Positions 54,254 through 62,511 of a stretch of DNA of 64,000 bases are shown in pieces. Numbering within the stretch: the first letter of the stretch is position 1; each line of letters opens with the position of its first letter. The translations under genes were made by a program, and so were the position numbers. The notes below the pieces were generated by a model, which searched no databases, had not been told where the DNA came from, and saw nothing but the letters and a program-made list of their open reading frames with translations. Origin of the DNA: Bacteroidota bacterium (GTDB lineage: Bacteria; Bacteroidota; Ignavibacteria; Kryptoniales; JAKASW01). The stretch is taken from positions 62,001 through 126,000 of the forward strand of contig JAKAGT010000011.1 in assembly GCA_021825585.1 (NCBI GenBank). Direction: 5' to 3'.

Positions 54254-55071
54254 ATGTCCACAAACTCCGCGGAGCTTATCACTCATCTCAAATCCCTCAA
54301 GTTATCGGGTATGGCCGATACACTTGACTTAAGACTTATGGAGGCTCAGAACAACAGCCTAAGCTTCTCTGAGTTCCTCTCCATGGTCATTACCGACGAA
54401 CTTCAGACCAGATCCAACAGAAAACTTCAGCGCCTTTTGAGCCATGCCCATGCCGATCCCAGCAAGACTTTGGAGTCCTTCGACTTCTCGTTCAATCCGT
54501 CCATCAACGCCTCTGTCATACGGGAACTCGCAACCTGCCGCTTCATCGAGAAGGGCGAGAACATCTTCTTTCTTGGTCCTACCGGCACTGGAAAAACTCA
54601 TCTGGCCAAAGCTATAGCTCACATGGCCTGCCGGAAGCATCTTAACGTTGAGTACTTCAACTTCTGAGCGCCTTGCGCCATCCCGACATATAAATAATTT
54701 TGACGGGACAGGAGCTCTTCAGGCTCCTCTCCCAGGCAGATCTCGTTAACTCCCTCGACAAGAAGCTGAGGCCGCTTATCAGAACTGATCTCCTAATCCT
54801 CGATGGCTTTGCCTTCAAGAAGCTCGATCAGCAGTCCGCCGAGTACCTCTACGCCATCGTAGATGCCAGGTACCCAACGAAGTCGACAATCCTAACCAGC
54901 AACCGGGCCATTACCGACTGGCATGCGATCTTCCCGGATCCCGTCATGGCCAACGCTCTCATGGACCGCCTTGCTCACAACGCCCATCAAATCTCGATCA
55001 AAGGAGAATCGTACAGAAAAAAGCTTTCACCGAAATCGCAAAATCTTGATTCTAAGAAATCGGTGAAGTAA
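54254..55071 (+). pseudogene. istB: IS21 helper ATPase IstB, interrupted
   Basis: The ATG at 54254 opens a DnaC/IstB-type ATPase with Walker A GPTGTGKTHLA, but the frame stops at TGA 54665 after EYFNF. About 38 bp of unrelated AT-rich sequence follow, and the frame resumes in another phase from ~54700 (TGQELFRLLSQADL) to 55071. Walker B is also altered, LILDGF instead of LILDDF. The gene is broken. Confidence 0.85.
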
Positions 55072-55095
55072 ACTTATTCCCGTTAACAATAGGGT

Positions 55096-55142
55096 GGGGA
55101 ATTAAATTGGCCCTGCCATGGGGAATAAAGTGGCCCTCGACA
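55096..55142. repeat. IS21 right-end transposase-binding repeats
   Basis: Two near-identical units, GGGGAATTAAATTGGCCCT (55096-55114) and GGGGAATAAAGTGGCCCT (55120-55137), precede the terminal CGACA at 55142. This is the multiple-site end structure expected of IS21. Confidence 0.8.
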
Positions 55143-55150
55143 TCCTCCGT

Positions 55151-56107
55151 TTATTTCGGGAATACTCTGGGAATTATGATATCTTTTCTAGTGTGTTTAG
55201 TTAGCAAGATCTGCCGCTGCTTTTCCACAGCCACGTGAGTATATAGCTGGGTTGTCATGATCGAGCTGTGGCCGAGAAGAGTCTGGATATATTTTATATC
55301 AACCTCTCGCTCAAGGAGAAGAGTCGCAAACGTATGGCGGAATACGTGGGGCGTGATCCGTTTCTGAATTGATGTGGTTCCCACGAGATTCTTCACGATG
55401 GTCCTTATGGACTGTTCAGAAAGTCTACCACCCAACCTGTTGATTAGGAAAAAACCTCCTCCGGCCTTCATTCTAGCTGAAAACAAATCAGAATAGTGCT
55501 GTATGGTTTTCATGACATCGCCGTTGCATACCTGGACAACCCTTTCCTTGTTTCCTTTTCCTTTAATCGTTACTGCACCAGTAGTCAGGTCTATCTGGTC
55601 TCTTTTTAAGTTCGCGATTTCCGAAACACGAGCCCCCGTCGCAAAAAGTAGTTCCACAACTACGACATTTTTCAGCTTCTCAGCTGACTTCTTGTCGCCA
55701 GTTTCTATAGCTGTGTTGTACGCCGCATAGACACACTTCAGAATCTCGGTGATTTCCATCAAATCCATGACCCTGGGCAATCTCAGCGGCTCTCTTATTC
55801 TGACGAGCATTTTACGCATAGGATTTAGAGAGACTTTGTCCTCGAATTCTAGATAATTGAAGAAGGCCCGAATTGTCGCCACTTTTCTCTTGATCGATTT
55901 TGGTTTGAGAGGAGATAGATATTCAAGGAAGCTTCGGATTTCATCTTTCGATATACGGGTGAGTCTGCGCGATAGGCTATTTGCATTAAGGAAGGCGACA
56001 AATTGTCTCAGATCTGTGTTGTAGGCCTTAGTGGTTTTCGGGCTTAGACTTTTTTCGAATCTGCAGTGATTCACAAATTCCTTTATTGCCTGTTCCACGG
56101 AATACAT
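55151..56107 (-). CDS. XerC/XerD-like tyrosine recombinase (integrase)
   Basis: 318 aa, complete. N-terminal SAM-like domain (KSLSPKTTKAYNTDLRQFVAFL). Catalytic residues: Arg in FATGARVSEIANL, HVFRHTF, GHSSIMTTQ and Tyr in LYTHVAVE. AAGGA precedes the ATG. Begins just beyond the IS21 terminus on the opposite strand. It resembles XerC/D and integron-type integrases rather than the tandem recombinase next to it; it may be the driver of a genomic island covering 56-64 kb. Confidence 0.9.
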   Translation of the reverse strand: MYSVEQAIKEFVNHCRFEKSLSPKTTKAYNTDLRQFVAFLNANSLSRRLTRISKDEIRSFLEYLSPLKPKSIKRKVATIRAFFNYLEFEDKVSLNPMRKMLVRIREPLRLPRVMDLMEITEILKCVYAAYNTAIETGDKKSAEKLKNVVVVELLFATGARVSEIANLKRDQIDLTTGAVTIKGKGNKERVVQVCNGDVMKTIQHYSDLFSARMKAGGGFFLINRLGGRLSEQSIRTIVKNLVGTTSIQKRITPHVFRHTFATLLLEREVDIKYIQTLLGHSSIMTTQLYTHVAVEKQRQILLTKHTRKDIIIPRVFPK

Positions 56108-57121
56108 GATAGAGATCCTTTCATGGTTTCTTCTTGAAGGTTTCCTGTAAACTCCGTCTCTTGAAGATTGTTGGGTGCGGTGAGCTTACGACGCACGAAC
56201 CGATCGTGGTACGCGATTCTTGCGATCACGGATGCAGTATCGGGTAGGAAGAATATACAAAAAGGATCTTAATACTTACCTCTCAATACATATTTGATAC
56301 AACAGCGAGTATAGCGACTGGAGTTAGTTGTTTCTTGCCGCTGTTCATGCCAGTCTTTAAAACGGTGAAGTGTTTCCCATCGGTGTATCGAAAACGTACG
56401 TTGCATACATAATTACCGATCGAATTGCGGAGTGACATGCCTTACGAGTGAGATTTCATGCATTCTCGATCCGTTTGACGCATGAGCACTCTGGCACGAT
56501 GAATGAGTGCTACCGCATTGAGGGGCATGCTCTGACTGTTCATTAGAATTTGTTCGTGAAAGAGTGCATCAACAGGATAATGCAACCGGAAGAAGTGAAC
56601 CCAAACTGGCTATCGGCCAGAGTCTGACAAGCTATAGCGCAGCATTTCGGGAGAGTTCAGTGTGAGATATCGGTCAAAAACAGAGGAAGGTTCTCTCGAG
56701 CTTCAATATGCTCTTGCTCCAGGGGATGGGTACGTTGTCGAATCACTTTTCTCAAGGTTCGGGCCAATTAGGTTAGTCGACCTTCCCAACATAGGCATGC
56801 CTTCCACTAACAGTTGCCTTGAAAAACTCCACCGGAACATAGAGGCGCAAAACCGCACCACATCGAATTCACAAAATCTCATTAGGGTCTGGCGTTCCTC
56901 TAAACTGATTAGACCGGCTAGTTTGCAGTTGAGGTTTATCATTCTGGAACGAGCAAATCCTGCGTCAAAAATCACCTTTGGCAAAATGGGTGGTTAGTCA
57001 GTTGGCGATCTAAAAATGCCTGATTTCAGGTATTGTGGGTCATTATCTGTGGGCATATGCTCACTACAGAGATAGTTGAGATAGTATTGTACTGGTTACC
57101 GAAAGCTGTAAGACTCTAATT
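56108..57121. other. Long stretch without recognisable genes
   Basis: About 1 kb between the integrase and the pilin-like genes. A frame at 56662-56997 (GTG start, 111 codons) has no recognisable domain, no good ribosome site and poor codon structure. A short palindrome TGCCTGATTTCAGGTA is at 57017-57032. Nothing else seen; probably island DNA or decayed genes. Confidence 0.5.
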
Positions 57122-57142
57122 GTGGATGAGACTGAGGACCTA

Positions 57143-58528
57143 ATGAGTGATTCTTGCAGAACATATTTGTTGAAAGAAGACAGAGGGCGGGAGGGATACG
57201 CTCTCATCTCTGTTCTCTTCCTTGTCCTACTTTTGTCGGCATTGTCCATCATTATTTTACGAGTTGATCTGTATCGGCGAAGAGAAACAATTGAGTCGCT
57301 CGATAAAGTCAGTGCTGGTTTCGCTTCGAAGAATGGTGTTATAGCTGCTGTCGAGATGCTCGATAACGGAATTATGGCTGACTCCAGCTTCACTATGAAT
57401 TTTCCTGACAGCAGTCATGCTGAAGTGAAAGTCTTTCAATGGGGTTTGTATGCGGGAGTCGAGTCGGAAGGAGTCTGCCACCGAATGGAGAGTACGACTT
57501 CAGCGCTCCTAGGAAGTACGATCCCCTCTCATGGTTCCGCGGCTCTGGTGTTGGGTAATTTTCAGCACGGCTTAACATTCGCTGGAAATTCAAAGATTAT
57601 TGGCAACGTCGTCGTTGGTCCTCGCGGCGTCTCGATTGCCCCGCTCAGAGGAGAATCATCTCCAGTTCGCATACCGATCGAAGGAAGACTGGAAACGGTT
57701 TCAACAAAGATCCATCTGTTTTCGGCTTCCACTTTAGAACAAGAAGTCCGGAACGCATTATTATTGCTTAAAGGGGCACAGCGATCACGAATGGCTCCTG
57801 AAGGTTCGGACGCTATCGAGTGCGTTGACGGGCAACTCGATCTATCTGACCTTAGTGACACCGTTAGAGAGGTCTTCAGCCAATCAGATATGGCCGTCTC
57901 GGGCTCTATTATGAGGCGCGGGCCTCCTCTTACCATAGTAGCGCTTAAACACCTCTCTATCCTTCCTAATACTTCAATCGTTGGTGCTGTCTCATTTTAT
58001 TCCTCTGATTCGGTCGCAATCTTGCCTAGAATCCAACTTGTTAGCTGCATTATCGCATCTGCGAAGATAATCTACGTGGAGGACGGTTCATCATTCACGG
58101 CCCAACTCTTTGCACCCGTGATAGATTGCCAGTCGAATTGCGCGGCGAATTACCCGTCAGCCTTTGTTTCGATCAATCTATTGGACTCGACGGGAATACA
58201 CCAGTCCATCACAATGTTGCCCGGATCGAAAATCACAGGTGCTGTAGTGATGCACGTTGGAGCAGGCATATTGTTGCAAGACGCGACCATTGATATTCAA
58301 CCGGGGGCGACTGTATCTGGAGAAGTATTCGACGACGGTTACCTGACAATGGATGGGAAAATTGACGGATTGGTTCGCACCTTTGACCTCTATTTCTATG
58401 ACTTGCCAACAGTCTACTTGGGTTGGCTTCGGACTGGGATAATTGACAGGTCCTCTCTTCCCGAAGGATTTCTCCAACCAATAGGGTTTCTACCTAATCA
58501 GAAAGCTGCAATTCTTACATGGCTATGA
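57143..58528 (+). CDS. PilX/GspK-like pseudopilin with beta-helical C-terminal region
   Basis: About 461 aa from ATG 57143 (GAGG 6 bp upstream; GTG 57122 is an alternative). The prepilin signal is REGYALISVLFLVLLLSALSII, class III, cleaved before the aromatic residue. The body has no known enzyme domain; two stretches (GNSKIIGNVVVGP and GAVVMHVGAGILLQDATIDIQPGA...GKIDGLVRT) resemble the short beta-solenoid repeats of bactofilin/polymer-forming proteins. Overlaps the next gene by 10 bp. Likely a minor pilin of a type II/IV-like apparatus. Confidence 0.6.
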   Translation: MSDSCRTYLLKEDRGREGYALISVLFLVLLLSALSIIILRVDLYRRRETIESLDKVSAGFASKNGVIAAVEMLDNGIMADSSFTMNFPDSSHAEVKVFQWGLYAGVESEGVCHRMESTTSALLGSTIPSHGSAALVLGNFQHGLTFAGNSKIIGNVVVGPRGVSIAPLRGESSPVRIPIEGRLETVSTKIHLFSASTLEQEVRNALLLLKGAQRSRMAPEGSDAIECVDGQLDLSDLSDTVREVFSQSDMAVSGSIMRRGPPLTIVALKHLSILPNTSIVGAVSFYSSDSVAILPRIQLVSCIIASAKIIYVEDGSSFTAQLFAPVIDCQSNCAANYPSAFVSINLLDSTGIHQSITMLPGSKITGAVVMHVGAGILLQDATIDIQPGATVSGEVFDDGYLTMDGKIDGLVRTFDLYFYDLPTVYLGWLRTGIIDRSSLPEGFLQPIGFLPNQKAAILTWL

Positions 58529-58938
58529 AAGAGATCAGAAAACGGAAAATAAGAATAGCACGGAAACGCCCGGAAGTCACATCAGTTGTACCTAGGCAAG
58601 GCTCAATCGCAGGCTTCACTCTCATCGAATCTGTAATTGCATTGGGGTTGTTTGTTAGCGTCGTTTTGCTTTTGATTGTCGTCTTTGGCGAGCTGCTGTC
58701 GGATGATTTTCCGTCGAGATCAAATAAAGCATTTGCACTTGCACAGAGCGAATTGGCTATGGAGGAAATGCGGCCGACGTTAGTCGCTTCCGAAACAGAC
58801 ACGCTTGGCTTCCTAGTGGTACGGAAACTCAAGTTCGTCGCTGGCATGCCTGTTTTCGATGTTACAGTGAGCTCTGGCATTAACGCGTCGAATATTCTCG
58901 CTGAGCTTACGGAGGTGTATCCTTCTTGCGAAAAATGA
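58519..58938 (+). CDS. GspI/PilV-like pseudopilin
   Basis: 139 aa with an unusually long, basic pre-sequence (KRKIRIARKRPEV...) before the prepilin motif GFTLIESVIALGLFVSVVLLLIVVF, with Glu at +5. Short globular remainder. Starts inside the previous gene and overlaps the next by 13 bp, so the three pilin-like genes are translationally coupled. Confidence 0.75.
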   Translation: MAMKEIRKRKIRIARKRPEVTSVVPRQGSIAGFTLIESVIALGLFVSVVLLLIVVFGELLSDDFPSRSNKAFALAQSELAMEEMRPTLVASETDTLGFLVVRKLKFVAGMPVFDVTVSSGINASNILAELTEVYPSCEK

Positions 58939-59480
58939 CATATATCAGAAACCAGTCTGGATTTACTATAGTGGAACTGCTTGTCACCATGATCCTGTCC
59001 TCTCTCGTCGTGTCATTTGTTTATTCGCTGTATTTCTTCTCGGTGAAGCTGATGGGAACATGGGAGAGAAGAGTGGATCTCCATTTGGTTATCGACCAGT
59101 GTTTCCAAAGAATTGATTCAGATATCATGTCTACGACTAATGTTGTTGAGTGCAATGACTCACTATTGTCGTTACTTGCAAATCAAATGGACACAGTCAA
59201 ATACCGCTTTACCGAGATGGATGTATCGCGGAACGGGGTCTTGTTTGCTTCAGACTACCCAACCGTCCGTCTCAATGCGGGCGTGCATTTATTTGCACAA
59301 ACCGCAACAGGATCCTGCTGGCCTTCTATGATCTGGTCCATTCGGATTAAAGCAAATTCTGGAAGAATGAAAGATTCTTTGCTGACGACCTTATCCATGC
59401 TCTTGTCATCGCAAGAGATAGTGGACGGAAATGTCTGCAGTACTGGGTCGTGGCCAAAACCAGGAACCAACAAGGAATAG
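58926..59480 (+). CDS. GspJ/PilW-like pseudopilin
   Basis: 184 aa. Prepilin motif SGFTIVELLVTMILSSLVVSFVYSLYF with Glu at +5. TTG 58926 follows GGAGG by 10 bp; ATG 58935 forms an ATGA overlap with the previous stop and is also possible. The C-terminal ~140 residues are typical of the larger minor pilins. Third gene of the coupled set. Confidence 0.77.
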   Translation: MRKMTYIRNQSGFTIVELLVTMILSSLVVSFVYSLYFFSVKLMGTWERRVDLHLVIDQCFQRIDSDIMSTTNVVECNDSLLSLLANQMDTVKYRFTEMDVSRNGVLFASDYPTVRLNAGVHLFAQTATGSCWPSMIWSIRIKANSGRMKDSLLTTLSMLLSSQEIVDGNVCSTGSWPKPGTNKE

Positions 59481-59688
59481 CCGGGTCGCGCCGGTGTGCC
59501 CTTACTTAAAGGGATGTTGTCAAAATTCCTAGTCACAAACTTCCTATGAAAATGGGCTGTGTGACTGAGATGGCGAAGCTGTGGAAAACAAAGGGAGATA
59601 AAAAACGGGAAGCAATGCTGGCGAAGTCGACCGAGTATTCTTCGGCCACTTGATGGCGAGGTCTTCATAGAAAAAAGCGTCAACTTAT

Positions 59689-60840
59689 ATGCAGGAAAAC
59701 AGTAACATAGAACTTCTAGTTACAGCTGTAAAGCCAAGGACGGGGAATAAGATTTCCGCCACGAAGACTTTTAGCTTGCGCGACCTGAAGCTTTTCAACC
59801 GTGTTACAGCGCAGGAGAAGGTGGCTTTTCTCTCAGAATTGTCCATGATGTTGAAGGCTCGCGTCCCGATAGTGAAGGCATTAGATGTTCTTGCCGGACA
59901 GGCCAGAAACTCAAGGCTTAAGACGGCGATCGGGCAGCTCCTCTCAGACGTGAGGAAGGGGATATCATTTTCAGCTGCGCTAGCACGCCAGCCTGACATC
60001 TTCGATTCTATTGTCGCAGTGACCGCTGAAGTCGGACAGGAAACGGGCAGGCTCCCGGAAGTTCTCTCTTCTCTAGCCGAGCATGAGGAGAAGGTTAACG
60101 CTCTGAGGAAAAAAGTAACGCAAGCGCTTGCTTATCCTGTTCTTGTCCTCATTGTAGCAGCAGTAGTCGTTCTATTCCTTCTCCTATACATTGTGCCTAA
60201 CTTCGCTCATATGTTCCGCGTCTCCAATGTTCCAATCCCTAAAGCAACCCAAATTGTCATCGGAGCAAGTAATTTCATATCCGCATACTGGGTTTATTTG
60301 TTCTTTATCCTCTTACTTATCGCCCTCTTGTCGAAGTGGTTGATGGGCTCCGAATTAAAGAATGCCGTAACGGAGAGGTATGGACTGCAGTTTCCGTGGA
60401 TTGGCGGCATTATGATAAGGAATTATACAGCCAGATTCTGCAGGACGCTTGGAACACTTCTACAGTCACAGGTTCCACTTGTGGACGCGCTCGGCGTAAC
60501 GAGGAAGGTCTTTGCGAACAGGAGGGTTCGTGGAGAGATCGACCGGCTTATCAAGCATGTTAAGCAAGGTCGGACAGTAGCAGAGCCCCTCTCATCGTCG
60601 GAATTCTTTCCGCCTGCGGTGGCACAGATGATTGCTGTTGGGGAAGAAACGAGCGAACTTGAAACGATGCTTCTCCGTGTAGCGGCATACTATGAATCAG
60701 AGTTAGAGCGGCTTATGGAGACCCTGACCACCATTATTGAGCCTGTCTTAATTGTTTTTCTTGGTGCGATAGTCGGTACCATCCTGATTACGATGTATCT
60801 GCCAATGTTTGACATGGCTAGTACGATCGGAGGCGGATAA
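59689..60840 (+). CDS. GspF/PilC-family inner-membrane platform protein
   Basis: 383 aa, standard GspF/PilC length and two repeated T2SSF domains (FLSELSMMLKARVPIVKALDVLAGQ and CRTLGTLLQSQVPLVDALGVTRK), with hydrophobic helices near residues 150-175, 200-225 and at the C-terminus. It recruits pilins to the secretion ATPase at the inner membrane. No ATPase, secretin, major pilin or prepilin peptidase lies in the window, so this is a partial set. Weak ribosome site before ATG 59689. Confidence 0.9.
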   Translation: MQENSNIELLVTAVKPRTGNKISATKTFSLRDLKLFNRVTAQEKVAFLSELSMMLKARVPIVKALDVLAGQARNSRLKTAIGQLLSDVRKGISFSAALARQPDIFDSIVAVTAEVGQETGRLPEVLSSLAEHEEKVNALRKKVTQALAYPVLVLIVAAVVVLFLLLYIVPNFAHMFRVSNVPIPKATQIVIGASNFISAYWVYLFFILLLIALLSKWLMGSELKNAVTERYGLQFPWIGGIMIRNYTARFCRTLGTLLQSQVPLVDALGVTRKVFANRRVRGEIDRLIKHVKQGRTVAEPLSSSEFFPPAVAQMIAVGEETSELETMLLRVAAYYESELERLMETLTTIIEPVLIVFLGAIVGTILITMYLPMFDMASTIGGG

Positions 60841-61276
60841 TGATTCTAAGGCAATTGGAAATGGATCGAGGCGCAAAGATCACGTAATGAGTCGGATATG
60901 TGCACCTTCGAGTCCAGATAACAGAAGGCAGAAGCCATTTGCCATCGGGCATAAGTCGGAAAACAGTTCATTGTGCTCATTCAGGCACGGGCATATTAAT
61001 TCGGCGCAGGAAGTAATCTCGAGAAGGGGAAACGAAATGGTCGTTTGATTGAAGGATGGCTATAATCCCCATCAGCTTCAACCACAATAAGAAGAGTGGG
61101 AAACCTAATTGGGGTTCAGCTTTACTCGACGTAACCAATTCCATTCATGCAAGGATGATTACTAAGTAATGCAGGATTCCTCATTTATAAGTTTGCAGGT
61201 TTCAGTATCGCGCTGGCTTCGCGGAGGGATTGGAAAAAAGTCAAAGGAAACTAGCCTACTGATAGGAGAGCTGCAA
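60841..61276. other. Gene-free stretch upstream of the LuxR-type regulator
   Basis: 436 bp with only weak, unsupported frames (for example 61169 as an upstream extension of the next gene, without a ribosome site). No RNA structure seen. Confidence 0.5.
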
Positions 61277-61966
61277 ATGGAACAAGTATACAGGCGTGAA
61301 CGTCCTTCACTAGCGGGGTGGGTTATCAGCAAAGACGCACAGTTATCAGACCTTATAGAAACCGGATTACGCTCAAGTGAAGGGCTATCTTTTGAGGGGG
61401 CATTCACGAGGTGGCAGTCCGCCTTTGAGCTTATGAAGGATAGGCCTTTGAAGTCTACCTCACTGGATTTGCCGACAAATATCATCATTGTCAATAATGA
61501 CAGGAAGGGATTAGGAAGATTGCAATGGCTCTCTATCCTCAGAGATACTTTGCCATTGGTGCGTTTCATCATATTGTTTGATGAACCTGACGAGGAGCAG
61601 CTTGCAACCGCACTGAAAATGGGGGTTTCCGGATTTCTGATGAAACCCGTATCCGCATCACAAATCGTTTTGGCAATCAAAACAGCTCTCAGCGGCGGGA
61701 TCATGGTGATCCCCACGATTCTTGAGAAAATCCTTCCTGTCAGTGACAAGCAGATGCAATTGGAGAAGGACCTCGGACTTACAAGCCGAGAAAAGGATGT
61801 TTTGGCTCTTCTCGTAGACGGATATTCAGTGAAGGAGATCGCTGACAAACTATATCTGAGCTTTCAAACCGCGCAAACGCACATGAAGAACATCCGAAAA
61901 AAATTTGGTGGGAAGAGCAGCAGGGCGATAGTCTCGATAACACTTCGCCAGCATGTATTGGACTAA
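61277..61966 (+). CDS. LuxR-type transcriptional regulator with pseudo-receiver domain
   Basis: 229 aa from ATG 61277, preceded by AGGAGA; a frame from 61169 lacks a ribosome site. The N-terminal half has receiver architecture, ending VSGFLMKPVSASQIVLAIKTAL, where the conserved Lys is kept. The phosphoacceptor Asp appears to be replaced by Asn (NIIIVNNDRKGLGRLQ). The C-terminus is a LuxR/FixJ HTH (LTSREKDVLALLVDGYSVKEIADKLYLSFQTAQTHMKNI). Lying between the pilin genes and the RHS-like gene, it may control one or both; phosphorylation-independent action is inferred. Confidence 0.82.
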   Translation: MEQVYRRERPSLAGWVISKDAQLSDLIETGLRSSEGLSFEGAFTRWQSAFELMKDRPLKSTSLDLPTNIIIVNNDRKGLGRLQWLSILRDTLPLVRFIILFDEPDEEQLATALKMGVSGFLMKPVSASQIVLAIKTALSGGIMVIPTILEKILPVSDKQMQLEKDLGLTSREKDVLALLVDGYSVKEIADKLYLSFQTAQTHMKNIRKKFGGKSSRAIVSITLRQHVLD

Positions 61967-62511
61967 TACAAGTGAGAAATCACAGTTTGATGGCCGGGAA
62001 GCCTGCGGCAGGTCTATTCGTGAACAGCTTTTGTGAGGCGATTTGCGTGAGGAGTCAAAGGTGCTTTATCGGATCTTGCACCGACGGTGAGGGACCGGAT
62101 ACATAACGAATACGAATTGATGTCTCTCAGCACAGCGATGATAATATCGGGACATATTGTCCACATGAACCTGACCTGCCTGGGACAGTCTGGCTTAAGA
62201 CCATCTCCACACTTGCCCGAAGAGTTGGAACGGATGCCATTCAACTATTTGGAGCGTTGCATGCTGAGAATAGGTTTGAATTACTAAAGCTACTTCAGGA
62301 TCGAATTGACGGCTTAATTTAGCAGGACTTTCGCTTAGTCCATGCTTGATATTAAACCACAGACACAAGGTGTAATGTCGCGACTCAGACGGACGCGATT
62401 TAGCGTTTGCGGTGCCAGGTGTCTGCGCTGTATTTCTTCAATAGTCGCAGTCCGCGACCAAGCTTCTAGATAATCCACTTAAACAAACCACCTTAACAAA
62501 AAGGGGGTGCC
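61967..62511. other. Intergenic region with a possible gene remnant, upstream of the RHS-like gene
   Basis: 545 bp. A start-less open frame ending TAG at 62322 contains a protein-like segment (KTISTLARRVGTDAIQLFG...ENRFELLKLLQDRI), suggesting the decayed 3' end of a gene. The remainder shows no feature; AGGGGG at 62502 is the ribosome site of the next gene. Confidence 0.45.

Larger units (their letters stand above)
53326..55142 (+). mobile_element. IS21-family insertion sequence, left part missing
   Basis: It contains the istA 3' part, a broken istB and the right terminus. The left end and first part of istA are gone; homology begins abruptly at codon DNLKAG (53329). The right end at 55142 reads, inverted, TGTCGAGGGCCACTTTATT, the classical IS21-type terminus. 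Not capable of autonomous transposition. Confidence 0.88.

Noticed and set aside
56662-56997. A 111-codon frame in the gap after the integrase
   Set aside because: No domain, no ribosome-binding site and equal-length antisense frame; cannot be supported as a gene.
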